Shown here in pieces: positions 17,821 through 30,900 of a stretch of DNA of 64,000 nucleotides. A model generated the notes under the pieces. The model saw nothing but the letters and a program-made list of their open reading frames with translations. It ran no database searches and was not told where the DNA came from. Where the stretch lies: contig JAPNXP010000007.1 in NCBI GenBank assembly GCA_028753945.1, positions 5,513,122 through 5,577,121 of the forward strand, written 5' to 3'. Within the stretch, counting starts at the first letter, position 1. The number at the start of each line of letters is the position of its first letter. Position numbers and translations under genes: made by a program. Source of the DNA: Hexactinellida sp. DTS-2022 (lineage: Eukaryota > Porifera > Hexactinellida).

Positions 17821-20800
17821 ATGACATTAGTTATAACGGAGTCTCTACAGCTAACAGCTGAGGTGTACAATGTCAAGTTCATGGTCCCTGTCACCAACGG
17901 ACACCGGGAACTGATGATGGAGTGCGGCGGTAACCAAACAGTGGGGCAGATAAAGGACAATCTGTGGAGGGCACTGTTCGAGACCAAGATTGTCGGTCCC
18001 AAGTCGAACGACCTGTGGAACAAGGAGAACTACACTTTCACATACTCGAAGGGAGAGAGCATGTACGAGCTGTTCGACGAGCGGCAGATGTTCCAAACAC
18101 TGGGAGTCATCAAACAGTGGAAAAGTGAAAAGGTAATACAACCACACACTGAATTTATATAACTTGTATCAACTGTTTAGGTTGGGAACGGAGTGCTATT
18201 TATCACCAAGAAAAGGGACAACTATCAACAGGAGAAACAGTTCAAGTTCCTGATTTGCTATCTCATCTCCGTGGACCTGCAGCTGCTGGAGGGGGCCCAG
18301 AACGACGAGGTGCAGATGACCAGACGCAAACTAAACGGCGTCCGCTTGAAGGCGGTCAGGGAGCGGACGGCCGTTGAGTACTCGATGGAACAGCAAATAA
18401 CGAAGACAGCTATTCCCAGGTACGACATACAGTCAGGTTCTTTTATTATGAACATTCAAGGGACCAAAAATTGTGTTCATAATAGAGAGACTTCATAATA
18501 AGAGAACTCAACTTAATACAAACCCTATGTAAGTTGTTAAATTGGGACCGTAGGATTTGTTCATAATAAAAAATCTTCATATTAAGCAGACGAAATCTTG
18601 TTCATAATAAGCAGACCTGACTGTATAAGTAATATTGCCAGTATTAAGCCTGCTCTTAGCTCGATTAAGGAGACGAAGCAGCTGTGCCGCGTGCACCTGG
18701 GGAACCTCTCCAAGATGTTCCACGTGGACCTGCAGGACATGAACGGGGACCAGCTGCTGGCAGAGGTGGCCGCCATCATGCTGCAGGAGCTCAGCGAGGA
18801 GCAGCGCCGCCAGTACGTGCTGCGCTCCTACGGCCGCACTACATACTTCTACGGGGACCAGTTCCTCATAGACTACACCTATGTAAGGACCTGCATCACC
18901 AAGAACCATCTGCCGCTCGAGTTTGCTCTCACCGAGAGGCTGGAGCCCATCAGGGACAAAGTGGAGTTCGATGACAACTCGTTTCTGCTGGACGACTCTG
19001 TGGGTCTCAGCGGGTCTCACAACCAGCTGTCCGCCTCCAACCGAGAGCACCACTCGGACATCGTCAGCATTTCCATGTTCGAGATAAACAAGCCGTTTAG
19101 GATTCGGTTCTTAGGCATCGACAATCTGCACACATGCCCCCTAGACCTGGCCACTGTGTTCATACGCGCCTCCCTCTACCACGGGGGCATCCTGCTCTGC
19201 CAAGAGGTGTTCACGGACGACGCACGAATGTCCCAGCATCCAAGGTGGTCACAATGGCTCACCTTCCATCTGCGCGTGAAGGACCTGCCGAAAGCCGCGA
19301 GATTGCACCTCGTGGTCCGAGGCAAGAAGGACACCAGGTCCACGGAGCAGAGCGAGAGCTTCGAGAAGACGCTCAGCAAGCAGAAGCGGCACGTGAGTCT
19401 GCAGTGGGTTAACCTGCAGCTGCTGGACCACCGCTCCATCCTGCGCACCGGCGTGCAGCGGCTGCCTCTCTGGCCGGCGCCCGCGCCAGATAACATAGAC
19501 GCGGAGCGCGCGAGCGAGCTGTACCAGAGCTACGGGGTGGACGAGGGGATCGACCCGAGTCCCGCCGGCTCCACGGCCGTTAACCCCGTCACGCACAAGG
19601 CCGGGTTTCTGTTCGTGGAGCTGGACACGTACGCGCACCCCGTGGCGTACCCCTCATCTCTGGAGAGTGGCGAGGAGATGTGCATCCCGGAGCTGACACC
19701 GGAGGGGGAGGAGAAGGAAGACGTGGATCGAGCCATTTCCGGGGACCCTCTGAAGGAGCTGAGTCAGAGAGAGAAGTGGCTGTTCCAGCAGTACCTCTCC
19801 TACTGCAGCCAGCGGGCCGAGGCGCTGCCCAAGTACCTGCTCTCTCTGGACTGGGGGAACGTGGAGGAGGTGAGCCTCTCGCACGTGATGCTCAGTCGGT
19901 GGGCGCCGCTCTCGCTGGAGGTGGCCATGCACCTGCTGGACTACCACGTGGCGGACGCGGAGGTGAGACAGCTGGCCGTTAAGCGCCTGGAGAAGATGAG
20001 CGACGAGGAGGTGCAGCTGTACCTCCTGCAGCTGGTGCAGGTGCTCAAGTTCGAGCCGTACCACGACTCGGCCCTGGGCAGGTTCCTGCTGGAGCGAGCC
20101 CTCAAGTCTAAGACAACTGGACACTACTTCTACTGGTTCCTGCGCTCCGAGATGGGCACTCACGAGTACCTGCAGAGGTTCTCCATCCTCCTGGAGGCCT
20201 ATCTGAATGGATGCGGTAGCGAGATGATAAACTCATTCAAGAAGCAAGTCGAGTTTGTGACCGACGTGGTGACCTGCTCCAAGCGGATAAAGGACGACAT
20301 CGAGAAGCCCGAGTACAAGAAGCAGCAGGCGCAGCTGATCTCCAACCACACGGGCAGCATAACCCTGCCGGCCGTCTTCTGTCCCGTGTTCGACCCGGCG
20401 CTACTCGTCGGGGACCTCAACTACAAGAAGATAAAGGTACTTTCTGACTATATCCTATGCGTGTCTATGTTACCTTATCGTTGTTAGGTTATGGATTCTA
20501 AGAAGAAGCCGATCTGGCTGGAGTTCCAGAACAAGGACGAGAAGAACCCGATCTCCCAGATAAAGCTGATCGTCAAGCACGGAGACGACCTCCGACAGGA
20601 CATGCTGACGCTGCAGATGCTGAAGATAATGAACAACTTCTGGCTGCAGGACGGGCTGGACCTGCACATGATCCCCTACGGCTGTCTGGCCACCGGCTTC
20701 GAGCAGGGCATCATAGAGGTGGTGCAGCAGGCCAACACGGTCTGCAACATACAGAAGGAGGCCGAGGTGGCGCTGAGCGCGTTCAACGAGAAGGTGCTGC

Positions 20801-21354
20801 TGGACTGGCTGCAGAAGAAAAACCACCGTCCGGACGATCTGGAGAAGGCCCGCGAGAAGTTCATGTACTCCTGCGCCGGGTACTGCGTGGCCACGTACAT
20901 CCTGGGGATAGGCGACAGACACAACGACAACATAATGGTGACCGAGACGGGCAATCTGTTCCACATCGACTTCGGACATTTCCTGGGCAACCGGAAGAAG
21001 AAGCTGGGCGTGGACAGGGAGCCGGTGCCTTTCATTCTGACCCCGGACTTCGTGTACGTTCTGGGCGGCAAGAACGGCAAGCTGTACGCTCGGTTTCTGG
21101 AGATCGCCACGCAGGCGTACCAGATCCTGCGCAACCACGCGGCCCTGTTCATAACGCTGTTCAGCATGATGAAGTGCACCGGGATCCCCGAGCTGACCAG
21201 CGTCAAGGACCTGGCCTACCTGCAGGGGGTGCTGCTGCTGGGGGGAACCGAGGAGGAGGCGAAGACGCACTTCCGGAGCAAAGTGAATGAGAGCATCGAG
21301 AACAGCTTGATGGTGCAGATGAATTGGCAGATTCATATGAAACTTCATAAGTAA
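17821..21354 (+). CDS. PIK3CG: Class I phosphoinositide 3-kinase catalytic subunit (p110, gamma-like)
   Basis: Four exons, 17821..18132, 18181..18419, 18660..20436 and 20488..21354, join in phase to 1,064 residues, the usual p110 length. Domain order: an N-terminal adaptor-binding-like region (1-105); a Ras-binding domain (SSIKETKQLCRVHLGNLS, then the LRSYGRTTYFYGD block); C2 (KPFRIRFLGIDNL to RLHLVVRGKK); the helical domain (DPLKELSQREKWLFQQYL onward); and the kinase domain. The ATP-site lysine lies in KKKPIWLEF, the catalytic loop is GIGDRHNDNIM (about 917-927) and the DFG motif is in FHIDFGHFLG. By eye the kinase and helical domains are closer to p110-gamma (LRSEMG...QRF, VTETGNLFHIDFGH) than to alpha, beta or delta. 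A class IB assignment needs a tree. It makes PIP3 at the plasma membrane. Intron 2 contains a MITE. Confidence 0.93.
18430..18623. mobile_element. Tc1/pogo-type MITE inside PI3K intron 2
   Basis: The 194-bp element runs from CAGTCAGGTTCTTTTATT to CATAATAAGCAGACCTGACT plus G. Its imperfect inverted ends share CAGTCAGG and TTATTATGAACA. TA dinucleotides flank both sides (18428-18429 and 18624-18625), the target site of Tc1/mariner/pogo elements. TTCATAATAA-like subrepeats occur inside. Subtracting the element and one TA turns the 240-bp intron into 44 bp. Confidence 0.82.
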
Positions 21355-21575
21355 TGTGTAGGGATTGACTTGTGATTATTTTATGTATATTTGGACAGAT
21401 TGTGTAGAAACTAGCTATGTATGTATTAAATGCCGGTAAAATATTTTCATCAATTTTTGCTGTCCCTCTTGTGTATAGAATATTATTTATCTGATAAACG
21501 GGTCAGTATTAATCTTAAAACCATGCCTTTGGCACAAATACTGACTCACTTCATACAATAACTAGCTAGTATTGG
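21355..21575. other. Spacer between the PI3K and condensin genes
   Basis: 221 bp, AT-rich, between genes on the same strand. It holds the PI3K 3' UTR and the NCAPH upstream region. No element recognised. Confidence 0.5.
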
Positions 21576-23615
21576 ATGGCGAGTTTAGGCGATACTCTGT
21601 CGCTCACGTCTATGGACACCAGTGCAAACAGACCTCGTATCCAGCACAGCTGTAATGTCTCTAACAACACTTTGCTGGATGAAACGAGAGGAAATACACT
21701 GCAGAGACAGAGCGACTCGCACATTCTAAACAAGTCCCTCCTAAACATATCCGTAGGGGATGCAGTCATTGGTTAGCTTACATTTATTATTTGTTGTTGT
21801 TGTAGTTATTTATGTTTGTCTCTCCAGCCTCTCCCTCTCCGCACGAGTCGCGCAGAGCCCGATCAGCAGACCCGAGCAACGCCTCGGCTCTGGACATGAC
21901 GCACCTGCGGGACCACTACATGGAGTGCATCCGTCTGAGCACCGAGAACAAGATAACCTCCAAGAACGCGTTTCTGCTAAAGCTGAACTCCCTCACCTCC
22001 ACGGAGGCCTGGACCAGCGACGGCGAGACCGACTTCAAGATGGCCGGCATGGCGGTGGACGCCTCTGCCAAGATATTCGCCGGGCGCGTCGACTCGGTGC
22101 ACAGCGACACCTACTCGGTGCTGGGGACCCTGGGGGCGCGGCGCCGCGAGGGGGCGGGGCCCGCGGTGGCGGAGGAGCAGAGTGGGACCGAAGGGATAAG
22201 GGAGCAGAGTGGGATCGAGGGGACAAGGGAGCAGGCCCCGAAGAAAAAAGGGAAGAGCCAACTGGATAAGCCGGAGAACCTGACCCTCAAGAGCATCGAG
22301 CGGGAGTACTACACAGATCCGATCCTGCAGAGGCTGGCTGCGGCCAGCGACGAGGAGGGCGTCAACGGACTGCTGGCGGTGCAGCTCCCGATGGAGGAGC
22401 GGTACTTTCACCTGAAGCTGGACCTCTCCGAGCCCTACCCCTCCGTCTACAAGAGTCCCTGGGAGGAGTGCAAGCACCGGACGGGCAGCGACTGCGTTAA
22501 GAAACTCTTCCAGATGTGGGAGGATATCGACCACAGCAGCCCGCTCCCCCTCTGTCCCGCCCTGGTGGGTTATGCGTTTAACTCGGAGGGACACTTCGTT
22601 AAGATGTCTGGAGAAGGGGAGGGGGGCCCCAGCGAGTCAGACAGACACTCAGGCCCCGCCTGTCTCCCCGGAGATCCTGCCGGGGCTAGACGACTCCTTC
22701 GAGTCTCCGGAGAGCAGCGCCTCCGAGCAGGAGCCGCTGCCCTCCCCGCCCCCCTCCCCCCTCACCTCCGTAAACCGGGTTGTGGAGTTGATAGACCCCA
22801 CAGAGTTCTCCTATCTGAGCGCAGACACGCTCAAACAGCTGCGAGAGAAGGAGCAGCGTCTCGCCAGCGCCCGCAGCAAGGCGGATAAGCCGCCGGCTAA
22901 GAGCGGCAAGCCCGGGGGGGCCAGAGCCAGGAAATGTCAGCTGATCGACTTCAGCTCCCAGCTGCCAGCCGGAGTCCTGGAGCCACCCAAGACCTGCAAG
23001 GCGAATAGGAACACGGACAGCTCCGTGGCTGCTAAGGCGGAGCAGAAGAGTTTCTACAGAAACGAAGAGGTGTGCGCGGGGTACGACCCTCGCGAGCTGA
23101 GCTCTCTCTTCCTGGTTCCGTCCGTGTCGGTGCAGCTGAGTCGAGAGAGCGCCAAGCAGACGGGGGACGAGGACCCGGAGGGGGAGACCTCCTACTACAA
23201 CTACGATGCGGAGACGGACGCATCTTCCTACATTCCATTCGTTACCCCCGTTGCTGCGGACTCAGGGTCCCCCTCCCACCCTGCTACGCACATCAGCATG
23301 GTGGCGGCGCCCGTTATCCCCGAGAGGATCCTGCTTAACTTCGACACGCGCCGCAAGCAGGTGGACATGCGGGCGCTGAAGGGCAGAATGTGGGCTCTCA
23401 TAGAGGACGGGTTCGTTTCCAGAGAGACGGGTCCTATCGGGTTCTCGCAGCTAGCCGAGTCTCTGTTGGCCCCCCCGCAAGCTAGACCCTCGGAGCACCT
23501 CTCTCGGGCCATCCTATTCGCGGCCCTGCTGCACCTGGCTAACGAGCACTGCCTGGTGCTGACGCAACCCGACCACTGCTCTGACGTCACAGTGCTACAG
23601 GGCCCGCTCGAGTAG
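21576..23615 (+). CDS. NCAPH: Condensin complex subunit 2 (Barren/CAP-H)
   Basis: Three exons, 21576..21771, 21828..22597 and 22653..23615, join in phase to 642 residues through introns of 56 and 55 bp. CAP-H is the kleisin that closes the condensin I ring and binds SMC2 and SMC4 to compact mitotic chromosomes. Its N-terminal block is clear (MECIRLSTENKITSKNAF, then DFKMAGMAVDASAKIFAGRV and DSVHSDTYSVLG). The C-terminal winged-helix block is also clear (DTRRKQVDMRALKGRMW, then LFAALLHLANEHCL). The middle is acidic and low in complexity, with a Gly/Glu-rich duplicated stretch near 22180-22240. It converges with the cadherin gene, leaving 117 bp. Confidence 0.92.
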
Positions 23616-23732
23616 TACCATTATAACCGGTATTGTATTGGATAGCTAGGAGTTAAAAAGTTTAATAGGAAAGTCAAAATGAAAAAGGGTTAGTCAAAAG
23701 ATATTAGTAAAGCTAATTAGTTTCCTATCTAG

Positions 23733-24922
23733 TCAAGCGGACATCTCCCCCTTGGACTCGTCGTCCTCTAGGATGATGTTGTCGCCGTCTCGCCACCTCT
23801 CCACCATCTGTCGCAGCAGCGGGCCCATGTTCCGGTACTTCTGCCACGCCTCCATCTGCTCGAACTTGGAGTAGTCTTGTCCTGCAGGCAACACACAATC
23901 AATACTATATACTAATCTCCTAACTGAATGTAGTTACCGTAAACAGAGGTGCTAGATTCCGAAGAGGCATACTCATCCAGGAATCTCTCGTCGACGTTCT
24001 CGTCGCTGGAGTGGTACTCCCGGCCCCGCCCCAGCGGGTAGCCCCGCTCCTCGTCGTACGCATCTACACCCACTAGCGAGCATGTAAACAAGCAAACAAC
24101 AACAACAACAACAAACAAACAAAGAACTCACTTGTAGGTTTGGCCCTGCTTCTCTTCCCGAGCTTCCGCAGCTCCTGCTGCATCTCGTATGCGCCCAGGG
24201 GCCTGGCTATCATGTAGGGGTGCTCGAATATGGTCTCGTCCAGGAGGATCTTCGCTTCCTGGCGCTTGTAGTATATGTATGCGGCCAGACAGAGCAGCAG
24301 GATGAGCGCCAGCAGCAGCAGGGTAACCACAATGAAGAGCACCACCAGCCAGACCAGGGACTGGAGCCCCTCCGGCCCCGTTGGGGCAGCTTCGAACCTA
24401 CACAGAAACAGCTGATTACAGCTGATCACATACAGCAGTCAGCTGAGCAGCCTCACCTGGGCAGACAGGAGAGCACGGCTGGCAGATCGCTGTAGTACTG
24501 TGCACAGACAGTAGCCACTGGGAGGAAGGGCTTGGGGGCTAAGTCGGTGCCGGTAACCTCTGGGCTGGTCTGGTTAGGGAAGTAGGTCCCCTGCACCACG
24601 TAGAGACTGATGTTAACCAGCCCGTCCTGTATGTGGTGCGAGAGCGGCTGGAATGTGTCCCGAGTGGGCACCTGGTCGTCTAGCCACTGCAGGTATCTGT
24701 CCAGATCTCCGGTGAAGTTCTGGTAGGAGATGTTCAGGAGCAGCTCCGTTATCAGGCCAGAGGCGAGGGTGTTAACGATCACATAAGCGCTGGACTCCTT
24801 TCTACCGAACTGGTTAATGGCCGTTATCCGGAGTGGGAAGTTGGAGAAGCTCCTCGCGCCCCCACTGACGGAGTAGACGGTGCCGTCTCTGTCGATCGTA
24901 AAGGACCCCTCGTCCGTCTCAT
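23733..24922 (-). CDS. Giant cadherin exons 19-22: membrane span and cytoplasmic tail
   Basis: Exon 19 opens in phase 1 with DETDEGSFTIDRDGTVYSV, which completes the repeat cut at exon 18. After about 150 more extracellular residues with N-glycosylation sites comes a strong helix in exon 20 (LVWLVVLFIVVTLLLLALIL) and a YYKRQ stop-transfer. The tail of about 170 residues is charged, with acidic Ser/Tyr-rich stretches, and ends DDESKGEMSA. I recognise no catenin-binding or known tail motif. Confidence 0.88.
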
Positions 24923-27900
24923 CTACACACAGATTTAATGGCACATAAATTGAGACAAGCAATGCAGTAGCAAATAAGAACTCTTATGTTACAGATTATA
25001 ATTAATGCTTTGGGTGAAGCGATCGCTCTCCGTGAGCATGTTAGCTCTGCTTCGAGTTATGTAGCAGTCAGTGACTTGGGAACTGGACCTCTGTCGCGAG
25101 TGGCTGTCCATCGAGGCGGTCAGGACAGAGCAGCCGCTCGTGGTGAGGAATGTATCGGCTCTCAGTTCCGCGATAATCCTATCCAAATCCCCAAGCAGCA
25201 GTTTGGAGAGAGCTCCGTCTGCGGTTGCGGAGTTGGAAATACTGGATTTACAGAGTTTCAGTATTTGCATGGCTTCCTCTAGCTCCCCGAGGCTGGCCTT
25301 CTCCCTGGCCTCGCGCATCGCTTCTACAGTTCGCCACCTGTTCCGCTGGATGCTCACCTCGGTGTGAGCCCGCGCGCGAGTGGAATCAGCGCTCCTACGA
25401 ACCACAACCCTTACGACCGTATTAACCGGCTTATGGCAGTCGGAAAGCACGTAGCTAACCTTAAGGGTTGCATAGCAAACCTCAGCGGATTCGCTCCTGT
25501 GTATGGGCAGGTGCAGCTTCAGGAGGATGTCCCGCTCCTCGCCTAGCTGGATGTCAACGATTTCGAAATTAGCCTCCTTGCAGTCCTCGCTTAGTTCTAT
25601 ATTCTCTCTCACCCTCAAGCTCTCAAGTTTGGCGTCGTTAATGATGGAAAGCTTGACAGATATCTGTTGCGCAAAAGTAGACAGTAGCCCGCCCAAGCAG
25701 TTGGAGAATGTGTTAGGAACGTTTTTAAGTTGGGAGGAGGAGTAGAATATCCCGCCCCCGGCCTGGCTGATGGCTTGTAGCATTCGCGGGTCGTGATCAG
25801 TCCCGAGACCGAAAGTATTAACCGAGTGTAGCGTGTTCCTTCTGTTCGGGGAGGACAGTAGATTTAGGACGGAGGGTTGGTTGTATGGATTGTGCATTGC
25901 TTTCAGAATAGCGTCTTTCTGAGTCACGCCCACTGTCGGCAGCCCGTCCGAGAAGAGAAGGAGAGAGCTCACCTGGCTGCTCGTTTTCCGCTCCATCAGC
26001 AGTCTAATCCCAGTCTGGAGACCCTGGCATAGGTTCGTGCCACTCCCAATGCTTATGCCCTCAATCTTAACAAACAGCGTGTCCCGCATATGCGGAGTCA
26101 CGTGGGTAAATTGGAATATGGTCTCTGCTGTCTTGTCAAACACTACCACTGCTAAGCGGTCTCGCATGTCCAGCTGAGACAAGATAAAGTTAACTGAATG
26201 TTTCACGAGGCGAATCTTATCCCAACACATAGACCTACTGCGGTCTATCACAAGAACAATGTCCGTGGTGGGTCTGGCACGGTCTTCGCTGTATCCTTCC
26301 GGCGCCGACAGCTTGAGGTCCGCCCAACAGTAACACGACCCGGTCGGACGGGAGGGCAACTCCAATATGGTATCTATCCTAAGCTCACTTTCTGCTACTG
26401 GACTGGACTCTGCCATTTGAGGTATAAGTATTGCTCGTGAGAGTATCTCTTATATATCCGTCAATTAGTATGAGGTAATACCAGAAAACATTGAGGCTGG
26501 AAGTGATTATCTGATATCACATAATGTATTAATATCTGACATGGACTAACTTCCTATTAGAGTATAATTTTGTTGTTGCTGATCTGAAAAACTTACAAGT
26601 TCAGTTGATTTGAAAAAACTTACAACTTCATTAAAATATAAGTAATGTAATTTTACTTACAAAATAATAGACACATTTTAATTAATATGCGAGTCCGAAG
26701 GGATCGTTAATTTAAGTTTATACATAAAGGTAAACAGGTGACATTAAGTTATGTGCCCAACAATGATCAGTGAGAGGGCAAATGTGCCAATAATCAGAAG
26801 GCAAATGTTGACGAAGTAGCTACTGACCATGTTGGATTCCGGGGTGGGGGCTTCTACCATGAACAGCGTCCGTAGAACCGAATACAGCTTGGAGCAAACG
26901 CCGGTGTATTTCTTAGAGCGGTCTCTCAGCTGGAAGGCGTGCACGCAGTCCAGCTGGGACTTCCACTGCAGGACGCAAGGCAGGTAGTAGAACACGATGA
27001 AGTTCATGACCCCGGCCCAGGTGAGCAGCGTGACCAGGTTAGAGAGGAAGAAGGACCCGATTATGGGCGGCAGGTTCATGACCAGCTTAATCAGAGCGTG
27101 CACCAGTTTGTGCTTGCGGGAGCTCTCCAGCTGGGAGGTGTCCTGGAAGAATAGCATCTCGAACACATAGTTCGAGTGAATGAGAATAACTGTGGGGTAG
27201 GCAGACAGCACGTCTATAAGCGGGTAGAATATTACGAAGTGAGCGAACCACTGCACCGATATGGGGTAGGAGGGAGCGGTGTACTTGGCCCAGTTAATGG
27301 TGAAGTTCTCGTTGATCTCGTCAAGAAATGCGAATACCAACAGGATGCTCATGAGTGAGAGGACAACGAATATTATCAGGTTGTTCAGCGTGAGGCGGTA
27401 CTTGAGAGTGGATTTGTAGCGAGACACGTATAGGAAGGTTGGAATGAAGGCTATTATGGTGTAGGAGTTGAGTAGAATGGACGGACTGTTCATCCAGTAG
27501 AAAGCGTTGAAACGAAATATGATGGTTTCCGCATGTAGATACTCTATCGAGCTGTTGGAGGTGTTCATGAAGTCGTCCGTGTCGCCGTTCAAAAAGGAAG
27601 ATCGAGAGACAATCACTACGAGTGCGAACGCGCTCACTGCCAGTATGAATACGAGTCTGAGCACAGCGAGCAGCGCCTGTATATACTTCTGGTCCTTCAG
27701 CTGTATCACGGAGAGCATGCTGGCCACCAGCCAGAACAGCACCAGCCCAAGGCGGTACAGGTTGAGACAAGGCCCCGAGGGGAGCTCGGTGTCCCGAAAC
27801 TCGCTCTCTCGGCACGTCGCGAACGTGCTCGTGTTTATGGGAATGTTGGTCGCGAAAGAAGTGCCCGCCTGTATGGAGTAGTTCCACTCGGTGCAGAAGA

Positions 27901-30900
27901 GCGTCAGCACTGCGAACGCCATTATAAACAAGTTTCCGTATCTCCCGAACAGGACCCCGGCTAGCTCGTTAAGCTCGTACTTGCGACTGGTGGGCAGGCG
28001 GAACTTGTTGCTTTTGAAGAGAGAGCTCTTGTCCTCGATCTCTTCGTAGGCGCCGTGTTTCCTCAGCTCGTCCAGGGCTCTCACGCGGCCCATCGTCTCC
28101 AGCGTGTAGTTGTTGGTGATGGCGACGATAATCCCCAGCACAAGAAAGGTGAGGAGAGTGGCCAACACGCCACTGTGAAAAAATACGTACGGAATACAAA
28201 CAAAGAATCCACCGATTAAATAATTGAAGGAATAAAAGAACCCGAAAACATATCCCAATGTTTCTGGGGACTTCGTTTGCTCTTTCATCAATAGCTTGAG
28301 AGGATACATATTTACGAGCACTCTATCTATTTATACTAAAACTACGAACGAGTTGTTTATCTCGATATAATTAATTGTGTCAATATGATGTCAATCAGTT
28401 TGAAGCGAATCCCTAACCCGGTCATATCGCGCACAGTTCAGTATCGAGTTTGAGCTACACTTGCAGGCCTGCAGCTGAGCTCGAGACTGGATATAGTTAA
28501 ACTTCAGTAGTCAAACGCACTTTGCATATTACAAGAATTGGTACAAGAATGTGTCAGAACTGACCTATCGCGAAGTATATTGAGTCCAGCTCCACCAGCA
28601 GCCGCACTGTGAGCAGCGCAGTGCCCACTGGCGCCGAGTAGAGCAGGTCGGCCCAGTAGAAACCCGACCGGAAGAAGGGCCGGATGTCGTAAGGCTTCAC
28701 AGCAACCGTCACGTCTCGGGAGTGGGCCAGTGGGGGGTACCCCCGATCCGACGCAGTCAGTCTCAGCTGAATGTGGAACAGCTCGTCCTCGCTCAGACCG
28801 AGCAGATTCGCAATCTTTATCAGAGAGACCAGACCGCTAGTTTGGTTCAGGTTATAACCGAAGTAGAGAGGACTCGTAGGGAATATCTATGAATACAATT
28901 ATTTGTTATACTGTCAAACAACAGTACTCTGTAAGGGAATATACGTACTTGGGTGATGTCAAAGTCAACTGTGCCGTTGTTCCCCTCGTCTGGGTCTGAA
29001 ACGTAGAAGCTGTAGAAGACGGAGTTGTGGGGGTGGTTGTTGAGGATGTCTATGGGAGAGGCCAGGCCCGCGAAAGAAGGAGAATTGTCGTTCACGTCGA
29101 GGACTATGATCTGAAAGGGAGTGGTAGTGCTGAGGGGGTCTTGGCTCCTGTCCCTGGCTCTGATCCTCAGAGAGAGGAGCGCTCCTCTCTCTCTGTCTAC
29201 AACTCCCTGTACGAACAAGCTCCCATCGAACGTGAAGTAGAACGGCAGATCCGAGGCCTCCTGCCCGGTGTCTGCGTGCACCAGGTGGAACTCCAGCTGT
29301 GCATACACGCCCGAGTCCAGGTCCCGAGCCGCCACCCGCGCCAGCTTCTCGGGCCTTATGTACTCGCCCTCCACTAATGTCACGGAGGGGCTAGCAACAG
29401 GAAGGGGAGATAGGAATGCTAAGGGATAATGAAATTACAGAACTTACACGAGCAGAGTGAACACTGGGAAGTTATCGTTCTCATCCAGCACAAGCAGGTA
29501 CACTGACACTTTGAAGTTCGTGTTGACTGCGTTGGCGGGGTCTACGATCTCCACAATGAATGTGTATACCGACGCTATCTCGTAGTCTATCTCTCCGATG
29601 GTAGCCAGAATGCCGCTGGCGCTGTCGATGGAGAATCTGCCTTGGAAGTTGCCGAGTCTCAGAAAGAACTGCGCACTGCCAGTGGGGACATAGCTCCCTT
29701 TGGAGAAAGTCGTAGCGTTCCAGACCTCGGAGCCGACGGGAGAGTTCTCTCTCAGAGTTAGCTCCTCGTCCGCCATTAGCGTAACACTAATGCTAACGGA
29801 AATAGAGTCAGTCCCGAAGCCGTCGGAGACCTGGACGCTAAACAGGAATGTGTGACTGGGGATGTTGATCAGGTCGTCTCGAATGAACAGCTGTCCTAAG
29901 CTGTTGACGCCGAAAGCAGCTGGAAAGAGAGAGCTTAACAACCGGTTTGTACCAATGGTATTTATTGATGATCATACCTTGAGCCTCAGAGGATCCTCCC
30001 ACAGAGAAAGAGAAAGCAGGATTCAGATCTGAGTCTGCCACCTGGAAGGTGTGAATGACCGTGTCTCGGGGGATGGTGTGCTCGACAGTCAGAACCAGGC
30101 CAGACCCGGCCTCCGCGAAAACGGGAGCATTGTCGTTGACGTCACTGACGGAGATGAGCAGCACTGCGACCGCGGAGAGCGCGGGAGAGCCTCCGTCCGT
30201 CGCTTTTATCTGAGAGAGATCATAAGCCTGCTGCTTGCATTGTATAGCATAGCACTGCTTACCTGTATGCTGTACTGGGGCGTGTCCTCTCGGTCGAGAG
30301 AGCCCGTCACTGTGACGGCCGCGACGTAGGTCCCAGGGGAGCCAGCAGCGGACACAGTGAAGAGACCGATGGGAGCGGTACTCGAGACCTGAGAGAAGCT
30401 GACAGCTCCGTTGGGACCGGAGTCTGCATCCGAAGCAGTTATGGTTGTTATCACAGAAAACGGGCTCACGTCCTCTCTCACGGAAACTGTAATTATGTTC
30501 CCTACAAACAACAAAGTATCATTATATGCAACTTGTGTGAACTGACAAGCTGAATACCTGATTGGAACACCGGCTCATTGTCATTAGCGTCGGAAACTCG
30601 GATATTTAGTGTGAAAATGTTGAATTGCTGTGCCACCTCTGCTCGTATATCTATGAAGTAAGATTGTGTGGCTTCATAATCCAGGGTGGTAGCCAGTGTC
30701 ACCATTCCATCTGAAGTTACGGAGAGTGGGAACGAGGTAGTGTACACAGCAGAATCTCTGTCTGTGCCGGAGAGGAGAGCTCCTACGTCAATAAGCAGAT
30801 CGCCCGGAGGAAAGTCCTCTCTCACGTCGACTGATCTGGCATTCGGGGAGAACACGAGAGCCCCGGGGCGAGGCTTGACTCGTACGTAGACCAGCGTGTC

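Noticed and set aside
18598..18659. An alternative start for PI3K inside the exon 3 open frame
   Set aside because: That stretch is the right end of the MITE and intron 2; the family sequence continues cleanly from exon 2 (TAIP) to exon 3 (SSIKETKQ).
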